Source: Liopterus haemorrhoidalis
Taxonomy: Eukaryota > Arthropoda > Insecta > Coleoptera > Dytiscidae
NCBI GenBank assembly: GCA_963971575.1
Contig: OZ020612.1
Span: forward strand, 34,389,916-34,453,915
Length of the DNA: 64,000 bases
Direction: 5' to 3'
Position numbers and translations under genes: made by a program
Part shown: in pieces, positions 1-10,469 of the stretch
Layout: every line of letters begins with the position of its first letter
Numbering within the stretch: position 1 is the stretch's first letter
The notes under the pieces: generated by a model
The model's input: the letters and a program-made list of their open reading frames with translations, nothing else
The model's database searches: none
What the model was told of the DNA's origin: nothing

Positions 1-336
1 GCGCATAGACACCCTACGCGTATAGATACCGTTTGCGCAGTATCTGTTCGCCATTTTTCAGCGCGGAGGAAGGAATACCTTATAGTTAACAATAACAAAT
101 GACAACAAGCACGGAATAGTTATTCCATCTCTAGTGATGGAATGAAATACACGCAATATGCATAAGAAGATAAGTGCTTTAGAATAATATTCCAAATCTT
201 GTGTTAGAATATTAACTTTCTGTAGTCAAAATTGGTTGTAGAATTGGTAAATCCTATAGTGGTCGTGGAGAAAAAGTATGTGGGTATTTTGAAAAGGTTA
301 TTTAAATAACGTGATATATCGTAATAAAAATATACT
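1..336. other. unassigned AT-rich DNA
   Basis: No coding similarity, tandem repeat or inverted repeat was recognised here apart from a short CG-containing stretch at the very start of the window. Confidence 0.5.
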
Positions 337-416
337 TTAAGCTAGGGGCTTCAGCCCGGCTACGACAGCCTTCACCCAATGGAGTCACCTTCATGTGTAT
401 CCGGGGGCTGCGCCCC
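337..416. repeat. GC-rich block, possible hAT-type repeat fragment
   Basis: A GC-rich island in AT-rich DNA. It contains the near-palindrome GGGGGCTGCGCCCCC around 397-411 and a similar GGGGCTTCAGCCC at 346-358. Such near-palindromes are common inside hAT-like non-autonomous repeats, but no termini are visible, so the classification is only a suggestion. Confidence 0.3.
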
Positions 417-417
417 C

Positions 418-665
418 GTTCTTATGTACCGTAGAAAGAATTTCTCAAATCGCTTCACTGGTTTAGTTTGGCGGCACATTCGGATGTTGCGGTACTGCGA
501 TTGAGAAACACTGATATAGTCTATAACGCTCAGAAAGTTCTAATCTATACCATGCAATGTTGAAAGGATTTTCCAAATCGGTTACTTAATTTACTTTTGC
601 GGTACGCTTGGGGGCCGCGCATCCTCGGTTGAGAATCACTGTTATAGTATATAACGTTCAGGAAT
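418..665 (+). repeat. tandem pair of ~136-bp units with hAT-like end
   Basis: Two degenerate units follow each other with a period near 136 bp. Each carries a TTTCTCAAATCG or TTTTCCAAATCG block (from about 430 and 566) and ends with GATTGAGAAACACTG or GTTGAGAATCACTG followed by a shared TATAACG stretch. The TGAGAATCACTG ending resembles hAT termini (CAGTGNTTCTCAA reversed). The inference is a duplicated, decayed hAT-like non-autonomous element. Confidence 0.45.
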
Positions 666-1795
666 TTGTAAGCTCATTAATATAATTGAATCAGCTTTTC
701 AATCTTTCATTAACCATTTAAACGTAATAATAATATTTTATGTCACTATGGATTCTGTAGGGAAAAATTAATAAAATAGTTAAATATTTTTGCACAGGGT
801 TCACTATTATGTCACTTGGAAATTTAGAAAAACTTTTGAGTAACACTAATAGATGTTGAAAATTGTAGATTTTCGTTTTACGTGTATTAATAATATTGTA
901 TGTTATTTTATTAAGTATTTTGTCTAAATATTTAAAAGTATATGTAATTTCAGTTCTTTGTTAATTATATTCTCTAATTAATTTATTAATATTAATTACT
1001 AATATTTTAACAATTAATCTTCACATAAACATGTATGTGTGTTCACCTACAACTAATTACCATCTATATTTGAAACTATCTACAGTTTGATTTGGTAGTT
1101 AGTTGTTTCGTTGTTCGAGAGAAACGCTATTGAATGACGTTCACATAAATACAAAGGGCTCGTACTCTTAACATAAATTTAAGTTAAGTTTATTGAAATT
1201 TGTCTTAAAATTAGCCTTTTTACTGCAGGAAACTTTCATGATATGATGAAAAAACACTTTTATCTTACAATAACCACTTATATAAAGAAATTATAAATTA
1301 AAATTACATTTGGGTATTTAATACTTTAAGATTAAACACTGTAAAGGTTGTAAAAAACAATTAAAATTACGCGATTACTAAAAATCGAATATTCTTCTAT
1401 ATTCTTCCAATACGTTGTACTTTATGCTTTCGTTAATATCTTTAATTACATATACTTTCCAGAAATTAAATATCTCTGCTTAACAGATTTACCTGTCGTT
1501 AATATGGATACGTATTCTACAGATAGGTTTAACATTAAAAACGTTTGAGCGACCTTTAAAATATATTTTGATAACTTAAAACTATAACTACTTAGTTCTT
1601 TTCAGGTTAGTAACATTTTTAGGCTGGTTCTCGGATCCAGACCCCCTCCAGAAATAGAAGAATCATATACTTATTTAATAAAAATTAAGCAACTGAACAT
1701 AAAAATCACATTTTTTATTAATAAAAATTAAATTAATACATAAGACCATTCCTCTCCCTAAAAAATATAATAAATTTGCATTATTTTACAGATAT
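666..1795. other. AT-rich intergenic DNA
   Basis: No supported gene or repeat was seen. Reading frames are short and without recognisable domains. Confidence 0.5.
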
Positions 1796-1799
1796 TTTT

Positions 1800-1880
1800 T
1801 CGTTAGTTAGTTATTTAAAATTTTTTGGCGCACAGCAACAAAGGCTATTTGTGCCTAACGCAGCCATTCTAAATGACTAC
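1800..1880 (+). repeat. dispersed repeat with AAAGGCTATTTG core, copy 1
   Basis: The order GTTAGTTAGTTA, then GCGCACAGCA, then CAAAGGCTATTTGTGCCTAA and CAGCC recurs in degenerate form at 47575-47640 and 56885-56960. Three copies in 64 kb show that this is an interspersed repeat. Its class is not recognised. Confidence 0.5.
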
Positions 1881-1907
1881 ACTACATATTAAAACAATAA
1901 ATAAGAT

Positions 1908-1930
1908 AATAAATAAATAAATAAATAAAA
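1908..1930. repeat. (AAAT)n microsatellite
   Basis: Five to six near-perfect AAAT units. Confidence 0.8.
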
Positions 1931-2073
1931 TCATTAAAAATACGCATACTCAATAAAATAAATCTTGCACGGACAAATACAAATATATAATATAAAAGAT
2001 CTGTTCGAAAAAATGAACAGACGCAGGGTGATGGTAAGAGGCTGTAAAGGGGCCAATTACCATCGAATATCAC

Positions 2074-3300
2074 AGGTTAATAATAAACACATTAAAATAA
2101 GGTGCAAGACTTCACACATAAAACAGTAAGTTCGATTCTCTCAGGAAGAGTAACAGCCTGTCCATGAGTACTCTGTCGTCACCCAAAGCAACTGACAGGT
2201 CATAGCACAGGCTAGATATTGTTTCGAAATAGACCCCTCACTCCAAGACCAATTTTCTGTGTGCGCACCTGCACTCGCCTAGACCGACCGACTACAGCAA
2301 CGACACCAACTTTATGTTACTACGGAACCTGGCCGAAAAATACGTCACAATATGCACTTTATTGCTTTCCTGGTAACTTAAGAAAGACGTTTTGTCGAAA
2401 ATTGTTACTAGCGGCGATATATGGATTATGTACAACAATTATAAACCATCAATATTAACGGAATGCGAACATCCGTACCAAAACGGTCCTTCGGTACTTT
2501 TAATGGACGTGAAAAATGTGTTTTACAAGTTCTTCCAACTGGGTTAACCGATTACTGCCGAACGCTACAGTTCCCAATTGAATAATTTGGTCGACGATAT
2601 GAAACAGTCTTAATTTTTATATAAAAGTGAAAAATGCTCGTTGCCCACTGCAAAATTATAAATTCGTCTCTGGCTGTTTCCAAACTGATATCTTCTTTCG
2701 AGTAGAAATTCGAAACTTACACAGTAGATACTAGATATACAGTTATTGAAAGGAATGGCAAATATTTTGATTGAATTTTATTTTATTTGTTGAGAAAATA
2801 AAGCAACAACTTAATATAAAAAGGCTAAAACTTTTGCCCACACTTCTGCTATGTAATGGCAGAACAGCAATTTTAAATTTTAAATATGTATTACCATACA
2901 TAATGTCAAAGTTAACTAACATACAAATAGCGCAAGTACATGTTTAATAACAGTATGAAAATTCCACACACATACTTGCGATAAAGTTCAAAATTACATT
3001 AACAAAAAAAAAAAAAAACTTGCAAGGTATAAGCTAATATAACGCTAATATCAAAATGTGAGAAGAAAATATTTTAAAATCTTGTTTCTTAAATGTTGTT
3101 GGAATGTTGTGCAAAAGGAAATATTTGATGAAATAATTGGAGTTTAAATTGCTTTTTAAATTATTGTAAATTGGATTGATTGCGCGACAGCTGTCAAAAC
3201 AAGAACCAGTTGACATTGTCTTACATATTTATATTGAGAATTTTATAAGTATTGAAACAATGTAGTCCTGATTTCATTAATAATGTACCAGATGGTGAAT
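2074..3300. other. AT-rich intergenic DNA
   Basis: No recognised gene. A 79-codon open frame at 2219-2458 shows no known domain and is likely chance. Confidence 0.45.
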
Positions 3301-3379
3301 TCTAAAGCTGCGTACACACCTAACATGAGCGAACAAATTTACTTGATAGTTTTGGACGTATCTATGGGCTCACGAATAT

Positions 3380-3882
3380 AATGCTTCGTTCAGAACCTTC
3401 AAATTATAAATTAGAATTAACGTGAAATTAGTACTTAACATAAAATTTGTACGTAGAAATTAAACAGCATTCACAATAAAAATTAAGAAATTAAGCCACT
3501 GACAGATATTTTTATGGATTTCTACTTTATCGATAGATATTTGGCAGCTGTTTACATTTGCTAATGAGTTTTTGAGTGTTTCATAGTTCCGAAAAGAATT
3601 AAAATAGAGGAAAAATTTATATTTATACTCATAGAAAACACAAAGATGTGGATAGAAGCAAAAAAATATGGTCATAGAAATTTTTAGGTTGACAAGTGCT
3701 TACTGCACATGCGTCAATTATAAATTAACGTAAGGGTTTGAAATCTACAAACATCTAATTTTAATTTACAAGTATAAGTATTAATTTTGAAGGTTGTGAA
3801 CGGTAACGTACAGTTACGTATAACAAACATTTACGTTAATTCTAAGTACTTATCCTAATTTCGAGGTTCTGAACGCAGCATA
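3380..3882. mobile_element. foldback/MITE-like element, degenerate
   Basis: The left arm from about 3381 (TGCTTCGTTCAGAACCTTCA) is matched in reverse complement at about 3862-3882 (GGTTCTGAACGCAGCAT). Both are followed inward by related AATTAGAATTAACGT and AGTACTTA blocks. A second inverted copy of the motif lies at about 3783-3800. The inferred element is about 500 bp with no coding capacity. The outer limit is uncertain, because a GCGTACACACCTAAC motif at 3310 is also seen near 42494. Confidence 0.5.
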
Positions 3883-4136
3883 AGCACGCAACAAAAAACT
3901 TAAATTAACGCTATCCATCGCTTGTCTGTGCTTCAAGGACAACTGTTCGTTTGGATGCGAGTACGTATTATAGATGGGGACATTGAAACAGGGGGTTTGG
4001 TTACATATCCGCGCAAGAAGAATGCTCATGCGAAAAATGCCCATAGAAAAATGCGCACAGTCATAAGTGCTCACACGATAACTCATCACACGGAATCAAG
4101 GCTAATAAAATGGTTAAAGTTTGAACGTATAACCTA

Positions 4137-4402
4137 TTCGCGATGTTTTTTTATCTGAGTAGGGTTAGGGTGGCAGTTTTGTTGGTCACGAAAAATATCT
4201 AGACTTATAGTAATGAAATATTGAAAAAAATAGCGTAAATTTTCTATTTTATAGATTTTATTTAATATATATTCTTGTATATTAACTGTACATAAAAAAA
4301 TATACATTAAGATTGGAAGATTGTAAATTGTTTTTTATGTCAAATTTTATGCAACCTCACAAAAAATATCTTGGCATACACAAATGAGGAAACATTGTGA
4401 AT
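4137..4402 (+). mobile_element. TIR element 'CTGAGTAGG' family, copy 1
   Basis: The left end (TATTCGCGATGTTT then ATCTGAGTAGGG and TTGTTGGT) and the right end (GGAAACATTGTGAATGG) are inverted relatives over about 24 bp. The interior is non-coding and AT-rich. An inverted copy spans 59274-59535, and partial copies lie at 43440-43512 and 45850-46055. The family is non-autonomous and its superfamily cannot be assigned from these copies. Confidence 0.6.
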
Positions 4403-4409
4403 GGATTTT

Positions 4410-5408
4410 TATAATTATCTTTATATTTTTCCAAGCGATTCATTAAAAAATACCTCACGTGTGAATGTTATCTAAGTAAAAAGTAAAGAGTAAAATGTAA
4501 TGTATTCAAGGACTTGATCCAAATTGTGTAATAATCCATGAAACATTTTCTATTATTACTTATCAGCTTAGACGTGATAAAGTGACACGCAAATATATTT
4601 CGTCGGGGATGTAAATAGGTGTGCAAATGACTGATGTTTTAAGCAACGCATTGATAAGAACAACATTAATAACATACATTATAATAATTCAATAATTAAA
4701 ATAGCCCTGACAAATTGAAGAAATATAAGTAATATAATTATGATAACGCAAAAAATTACAGTAGATGTAAATAATAAGAGTAAATGAACAATTTAAGTGC
4801 ACGAATTATAGAAAGAGGAACGGTGTCGCATGACATGCGTGTGTTAGGGCTCATTAACATGTTATTCGTATTCTAAATTGTCCCATTACCTTTGAAACGA
4901 GCCAAGATAAACTTTAATAACTCCAAAACGGCCTTATAAGCGTTTCATATTGAATAAATAATTAGAAGTTGCATTTGCTATCAACGTCATGACCTCATGG
5001 TGTCAAACTCTTTAAATATAATTACCAAATGAACTAAAAACATGAAATGGAAGAATTTAAATTTCTTATCTGAACAGCACAGGGGAAAAATACGATAAAG
5101 TAAATTTTCTAGAAAATCAACTTTTATCATAAATAATCTGTAATATTGGTTATTTAAACAATTATTTTTAAATGGTTTATTTATTTGTTTATATTTCATA
5201 CATACATAGGTTTAAGTTGATAAGTTAACTGTTTAAAACCAAAAGAATAATGAAAATAGGTACAAGTTACAATCAGAAAAGGACTAGGACCAACATTTTT
5301 ACCGGGTGATTACCGTCCATTTGTAGTAACTTTTAAGAAGCAAGAAGAGGGTGGTCAGCTGGGATATATAAACTGTGTTCTCTCTGTCTTTTTATTCTGC
5401 ATGGGTTA
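4410..5408. other. AT-rich intergenic DNA
   Basis: No gene, repeat pair or RNA signal was recognised. Confidence 0.45.
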
Positions 5409-5410
5409 TA

Positions 5411-5937
5411 TACAGGGTGTTTCTTTGAAACGCCGCATCTCGAATAACTCCTTTATTTTAAGAGATACAAAAAAATCTTCAGAAAAAAAGTTAAACTAGA
5501 CAGAAGGGCCCACTTAAGGACTATAATAAGAATTCTGCATCACTTCCGGTTTCAACGGATATTGTTTCAACTTTTTATCTAGCATAGGGAATCGGTACTT
5601 TAATTTTCTTTTCTTGAAAGGACATTAAATCAGATTTACAAGGATATCAAAATGTCATACTTTAATTTGAACCATTTCAAAATGGCGACCATATATTTAC
5701 AAAATAATAAATAACATAAAAATCGTAAAAACTAAATTATAAAAAGATATATCAATATGTAACTAGGATAAACAATATAACAAGATATGACTCAGAAGTG
5801 ACAGTGATGCAGAATTCTTATTATAGTCCTTAAGTGGGCCTTTTTGTCTAGTTTAACTTTGTTTCTGAAGAATTTTTTTGTATCTCTTAAAACAAAGGAG
5901 TTATTCGAAGTGCGGCGTTTCAAACAAACACCCTGTA
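5411..5937. mobile_element. foldback MITE with TACAGGGTGT ends and TA target duplication
   Basis: Both ends read TACAGGGTGTTT inward and are flanked by TA (5409-5410 and 5938-5939). The terminal inverted repeats run for roughly 135 bp. The left arm from 5411 to about 5548 is matched by the right arm from about 5803 to 5937, including AATTCTGCATCACTT and TGTATCTCTTAAAACAAAGG related blocks. The ~250-bp centre is non-coding. Ends and TA duplication match three larger elements at 21500, 33336 and 59551, which suggests one non-autonomous group, possibly moved by a Tc1/mariner-type enzyme (inference from the TA duplication). Confidence 0.8.
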
Positions 5938-6586
5938 TATGAGGAGGTAATATTAAAAACGTGTTTTTTCATAGTAATGCAGTTTTGAGATAATTTCTAA
6001 AAACATTATAATTCTGCAACAAGTTGGGAATTACCTTATTTTTTGGCCCCAAACATTAAATTCAAACATGTTATTAAAATCTTAATGAAAAAAATACGAA
6101 AAATCGATGATAAAAATATGAACAAATCACATTTTGTATGATTTCAGTGGACAAATAACGGATTAAACGGACAAAGTAAGGAAAGATTCTGATTTGAGTG
6201 AATGTTTTTTAACAAGAATAGATTTAAATAATTTTATTTATTCTTTTTTTTAAATAGTTTCTATTATTTATTTATCATTTGTTAAATTTGCAAATCACAA
6301 CTTCAATTTTCCAAATTATCACATAAAACCTTTATAGATGGAAGATCGTAGATCAGTTCTTTGTACCATTTTATGTTCATCATAAAATTAAAAAATAAAG
6401 AAACGCTCTTTTTCAATTTTTGTTGTTGTTCTGGTTTGCGCGTTTCGGAAGATACAAAACACATTTTAGATTAATTTAATAATTTTATTTTATACATTTA
6501 ATAGAGAGGAAGACATTGATACTAATATGAATTTCAATTTTGAATTGTGTGTGACAAATCACGTTTTGAATGTTACCTCCTTATAT
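5938..6586. mobile_element. second MITE, GGAGGTAA termini, abutting the first
   Basis: The left end (GAGGAGGTAATATTAAAAACGT from 5941, compared in pieces) is the reverse complement of the right end (ACGTTTTGAATGTTACCTCC, 6561-6580), about 23 of 27 bases. The interior of about 600 bp is AT-rich and non-coding. The left tip coincides with the right TA of the preceding MITE, so one inserted at the tip of the other. Confidence 0.65.
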
Positions 6587-7046
6587 ATGAAGAAAGTATG
6601 GTTAATGTTCCGTATAAGTCCACCACACATAATTCGTCAGACAGAACGTGTATGCTAATTGGAATGAGATTTGGTCTTGACGAAGCGCCGCCCCTTTCTT
6701 TCAAAACATAACATTTACGATTCACTTCCAATAATTTTATTCAAAACTGAAATCTAAATAAGTATGTACTTAATAGTTATCTGTTCTGAAATCCAAGCAA
6801 TTATTTAATAAGTGTTTGTTAACATTTAGCTCCCATTAACGTTTTTAAAGAAAAACTTGAATAATAAAATGTCAGTATTTATACGCTTTAAGTCACATTT
6901 AAATAGTTCAAATTAGATTTATAATATACATATTTTGAAGGATATTAACATCATTAAAAAGAGAGAATCCTCAAAAATATCAATATATTCCGATCTACCA
7001 ATATTATGTCTGAAATAGAACATTACGTTTTTCGTCGCATTCATAG

Positions 7047-7857
7047 ATGCTAAATTATGTAACCGTATTAAAACACATTGAACAGATTATTTTAGATATA
7101 TTTTCAAAAATCATGAATATAAAATTAGAATTAACAGAAATTAATAATATTAGAAGATTAGGTCAGAAGAGCGAAAAAACTAGACCTATCTTAACAGGTT
7201 AGTTTAACAACATACCGTCGTAAATTTCAAATAATCCGCAATAGAAAATTATTAAAAAATACTTCTATTTACATTGAAGAGGACTATACGGAAAAAGTTT
7301 TAGAAAAACGCCAACAGCTGAAAGAACCAATGTTACAATTTAGACAACAGGGAAAACACGCAATTTTAAAACAGGATAAGTTAATAGTAGAAGGGAAATT
7401 ATATCGTGAATCACTCGAAGTAGAGGAAAACCAAGATAAATGAAAGAGAGGCAACACTTCAGAAGACAGCATGGAAGACGTGTTCATAGAAAAATTAACA
7501 AGCACTGCCTCAAGTTCTAAGATGGTAAATGTAAATGTAAATAAGAAACCTCCTACCAAAATAAAAAAATATTAGAAAGAACTCAGTCAGCAACCTAGAC
7601 AATTTCATAACAATTACAAAAAACTAGATAAAAAATACAAAAATCGGCTTACAATTTACGACGACAAGAATTACGAATATGGACTTACGAGAACAATAAA
7701 AAACTATAAAAATAGCAAAGAATCAAGCATAATAGAAAAACTTACTACTACACTTCCAACACGGCTGGTCACCGCGGAAGTAAATGACCAAAATCCCCCT
7801 AAGACAAATCCAAATAAAAACGAAACTACTAACAATAATAAAACAAGAAAGAATATC
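7047..7857 (+). pseudogene. RTE-type LINE, N-terminal region before the endonuclease (degenerate)
   Basis: Reading frame 3 opens with a Met at 7047 and runs through hydrophobic and coiled-coil-like residues to an IRRLGQKSEKTRPIL motif near 7140-7195, then stops. The match continues in frame 1 from about 7243 (an IYIEEDY stretch followed by EKRQQLKEPM) into a Lys/Asn/Thr-rich linker that joins the endonuclease without a break. Stops lie at 7441 and 7573, with a frameshift between 7200 and 7240. An IRRLG-type region ahead of the endonuclease is known from insect RTE-like elements. The 5' end of the element is not defined, so the true start may lie upstream. Confidence 0.65.
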
Positions 7858-8600
7858 ATGATAGGCACTTTCAACACCAGAACATTAAAGGACGAAGAAA
7901 GACTAGCAGAATTAGAACACGCACTCCATTTAATAACCTGGGACATAATTGGTTTAGCGGAAATCAGAAGAAATTATGAAAATATCATCCATCTCAAATC
8001 AAACCTTATACTTTGCCATGCTGAAGCAAAAGGTAGTCAATACGGTGAAGACTTTATTATTAAAAGCCATTGGAAAAGCCATTGGAAAATAATTGAATTC
8101 AAACCAGTATCTGAAAGATTAGCTATGTTGGTATTAAATATGTCAAACGACGAACATTTGGCATTAATTCAAGTGCATGCCCCTACTAGTAAATCTACTG
8201 CAGAGGAATTGGAAGAATTCTATGACCTAGTTGATGAAGTGGTTAATGAGGCAAGAAGAAAATCTAAATTTCTTATAGTAATGGGAGATTTCAACGCGAA
8301 GATTGGCAAAAGAGAGAAGGGTGAGGAAAATGTAATGGGCACTGCATATTACGGGAAAAGGAATGAACGAGGTGAGAGATTATTTTGCACTCCAACATCA
8401 ATTGAAGATAGCTAACTCATTTTATGATAAGAAACCTGAGAGGAAATGAACATGGAAATCGCCAAAAGGACATAAAAATGAGATAGATTTCATCGTAACG
8501 TTGAACATAAATCAATTGACGAACGTCGAAGTTCTAAATAAGTTTATGTTTCACTCAGATCACAGATTACTGCGTTCGAATTTTGTAATTTACATAAAAG
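7858..8600 (+). pseudogene. RTE-type LINE apurinic endonuclease domain, frameshifted
   Basis: The 7858-8415 frame encodes about 185 residues of an APE-like endonuclease, the enzyme that nicks target DNA for target-primed reverse transcription. Visible motifs are GTFNTRTL (N-terminal Asn motif), GLAEIRR (metal-binding Glu), QVHAPTS, and MGDFNAKIG (catalytic Asp/Asn). A frameshift near 8390-8400 moves the match to another frame, where EIDFIVT (about 8480) and HSDHRLL (about 8552-8572, the catalytic Asp-His pair) continue the fold. All key motifs are present but split. The domain directly precedes the RT region, as usual for RTE LINEs. It cannot make a full enzyme as it stands. Confidence 0.85.
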
Positions 8601-9408
8601 AAACAAAAAGAAGACCATTCATTAAACCAGCACGAATCCAATGGAACATCTTGGTTGCAGAAGACTTTAGTCAAGAACTAGAAAAATTGACAGAAATCTG
8701 CAATTTAAGCAACGAAACTAATGTCCAAGGTATATATGACAACATTGAAAATTTAGAGAATACGGCGTCAACTAAAAAGATCCAGAAAGAACTATTACCA
8801 GGAACGAATTGGGCGACAAAGTTAAAAACAAAAACGGGTGACGTAAAACACAATAGAGATCAAATATTAAAGATTGCCACCAAGTTTTACGAAGAATTAT
8901 ACTCCAGTAATCTCAGCACAGAACGAAAGGACAGCCAAGAAATATGGAAAGTGTGCCAAACTTTCTGCTGGAGGAAATACATCAGGCTATAGATGAGCTC
9001 AAAAATGACAAAAGTCCAGGCGATGATGGAATTGTTAACGAAATATTAAAGGCCGGAAAAGATAGTGTATCCAAACTACTTAAAATACTGTTCAACAAAA
9101 TCTTGGAAACAGAAGAAATTCCAAAACAATGGATCGAGTCAAGAATTATTCTGTTGCATAAGAAAGGAGATCGATCAAATGTGAATAACTACCGACCTAT
9201 TAGTCTAATTCCTAGCATCTACAAAATATTCACCAAAATTTTGTACAAAAGAATGAACATAAAGCTCAACGAATTCTTGTCTGAAGATCAAGCTGGATTC
9301 AGAAGGTCGTACTCAACTACCGACCATATACATACATTAAACCAGGTAATTGAGAAAACCAAAGAATATAACATCAATGTATATATGGGCTTGGTGTTTT
9401 CGATGTCT
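8601..9408 (+). pseudogene. RTE-type LINE reverse transcriptase, finger/palm start only
   Basis: The linker continues in frame 2 to about 8940, then the match shifts to frame 1 (8944-9408). Recognisable RT blocks are KSPGDDGIVNEILK, NNYRPISLIPSIYKI and EDQAGFRRSYSTTDHI. The catalytic palm Asp and the Y/F-x-DD box are missing, because the sequence jumps at about 9400 straight to the C-terminal domain. An internal deletion of several hundred codons is inferred. The order endonuclease, RT, C-terminal domain supports a single inactivated RTE copy. At least two frameshifts and one deletion exclude activity. Confidence 0.85.
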
Positions 9409-9416
9409 TACTTACC

Positions 9417-9644
9417 ATGAAATCTTTGAAGTGGAGCTGGGCTGGACACTTAATGAGATCAGATCCCAATAGGTGGTCACGGAATATAACGGATTGGACA
9501 CCACGATATAATAAACGAAGAAGAGGTCGCCAACATATAAGATGGAAAGATGAAATTGTTGGATATGCCGGTCCATTGTGGACGAGGACAGCGCAGAAAA
9601 GAGAAGAATGGAAGGTCTTAGGGGAGGCCTTTGCTCGGAAATAG
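9417..9644 (+). pseudogene. RTE-type LINE C-terminal domain
   Basis: Seventy-five codons carry the KWSWAGHLMRSDPNRWS block, a basic KRRRGRQHIRWKDE stretch, a GPLWTRTAQKREEWK segment and EAFARK at the end. This basic, Trp-rich arrangement is characteristic of RTE-like LINE C termini. It starts in a different frame from the RT fragment and sits directly after the deletion junction. The stop is at 9642-9644 and is followed by a 3' untranslated tail. Confidence 0.8.
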
Positions 9645-9960
9645 GCTTTAAGTTAGTCAATTAAATTTTATGTAATTTATTTATTTATTTATTCATGTAA
9701 ACTAAGCTATTTTATCTTATTTTATTTTATTTTATTTTGTTTAATTATATTTCATCTTCTTATTTTATATCATTTATATTATTTTTTTATATTATTTATT
9801 TTATATTTCATATTTTTATTTTATTTATTTTTTTATTTTATTTATTTTTTATTTAAATAAATTGTTTCATATTATATTGTACTCTATATGTCATAAATAT
9901 CAGCATAATGTATTTCAATGTTTTAGATAAAATAAAGGCTATTATTATTATTATTATTAA
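9645..9960 (+). mobile_element. RTE LINE 3' tail ending in (ATT)n
   Basis: TTTTA/TTTAT-rich sequence from about 9675 to 9860 is followed by AATAAAGG and a run of ATT units (9941-9958). RTE-clade elements commonly end in short tandem repeats rather than poly(A). This marks the 3' end of the LINE. Confidence 0.7.
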
Positions 9961-9971
9961 AATTGTATAAA

Positions 9972-9973
<2 letters not shown>

Positions 9974-10057
<84 letters not shown>
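9974..10057. repeat. (TA)n microsatellite, ~42 units
   Basis: An uninterrupted TA tract lies about 14 bp after the LINE tail, so it may have grown from the LINE's terminal simple repeat. Open frames across it encode only alternating Tyr-Ile and are artefacts. Confidence 0.95.
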
Positions 10058-10059
<2 letters not shown>

Positions 10060-10469
10060 TCACTATATGCAAACAATCAATGATAAAACTAATTAGGTTA
10101 GGTTTAGTTAGCAAAAATTTTAGACAGAAAAAAGTTAAACTTGCTAGACGTATATAACCAAGTTCTCATGAGAAATTTTTCCTGTTTCCAATGAGATTTA
10201 TAGTATTCGTATTTTGAAAAACAAACTTCATAAAGAGTTCAAAAAATATCAGTTATATTTGGACGTATCCTCGTGTTAAAAATGCGTATTTTTCTGCCAA
10301 CTAACGAGAGACTACCAACTACCTAAGAACTATAGCCAACTACAGATGCATGAATGATTACTATTGGCTTCCCACTCTTACGACCATGCCTTCTCGTTTC
10401 TAACGTTATAATATAATTCATTCTAAGCATACAAGCCTAGTTGTGGTGGACTAATACGAAACATTAACC

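Larger units (their letters stand above)
6600..10469. mobile_element. 3.87-kb interval bounded by 28-bp inverted repeats
   Basis: The 28 bases from 6600 begin GGTTAATGTTCCGTATAAGT. They recur in reverse complement at 10442-10469 with 26 of 28 matching. The interval contains the RTE LINE remnant (7047-9960) and a TA microsatellite. The simplest reading is a DNA transposon into which a LINE inserted. Independent inverted copies of a smaller repeat would look the same. No transposase is visible. Confidence 0.5.

Noticed and set aside
9923..10157. Tyr-Ile frames on both strands
   Set aside because: Artefacts of the TA microsatellite.
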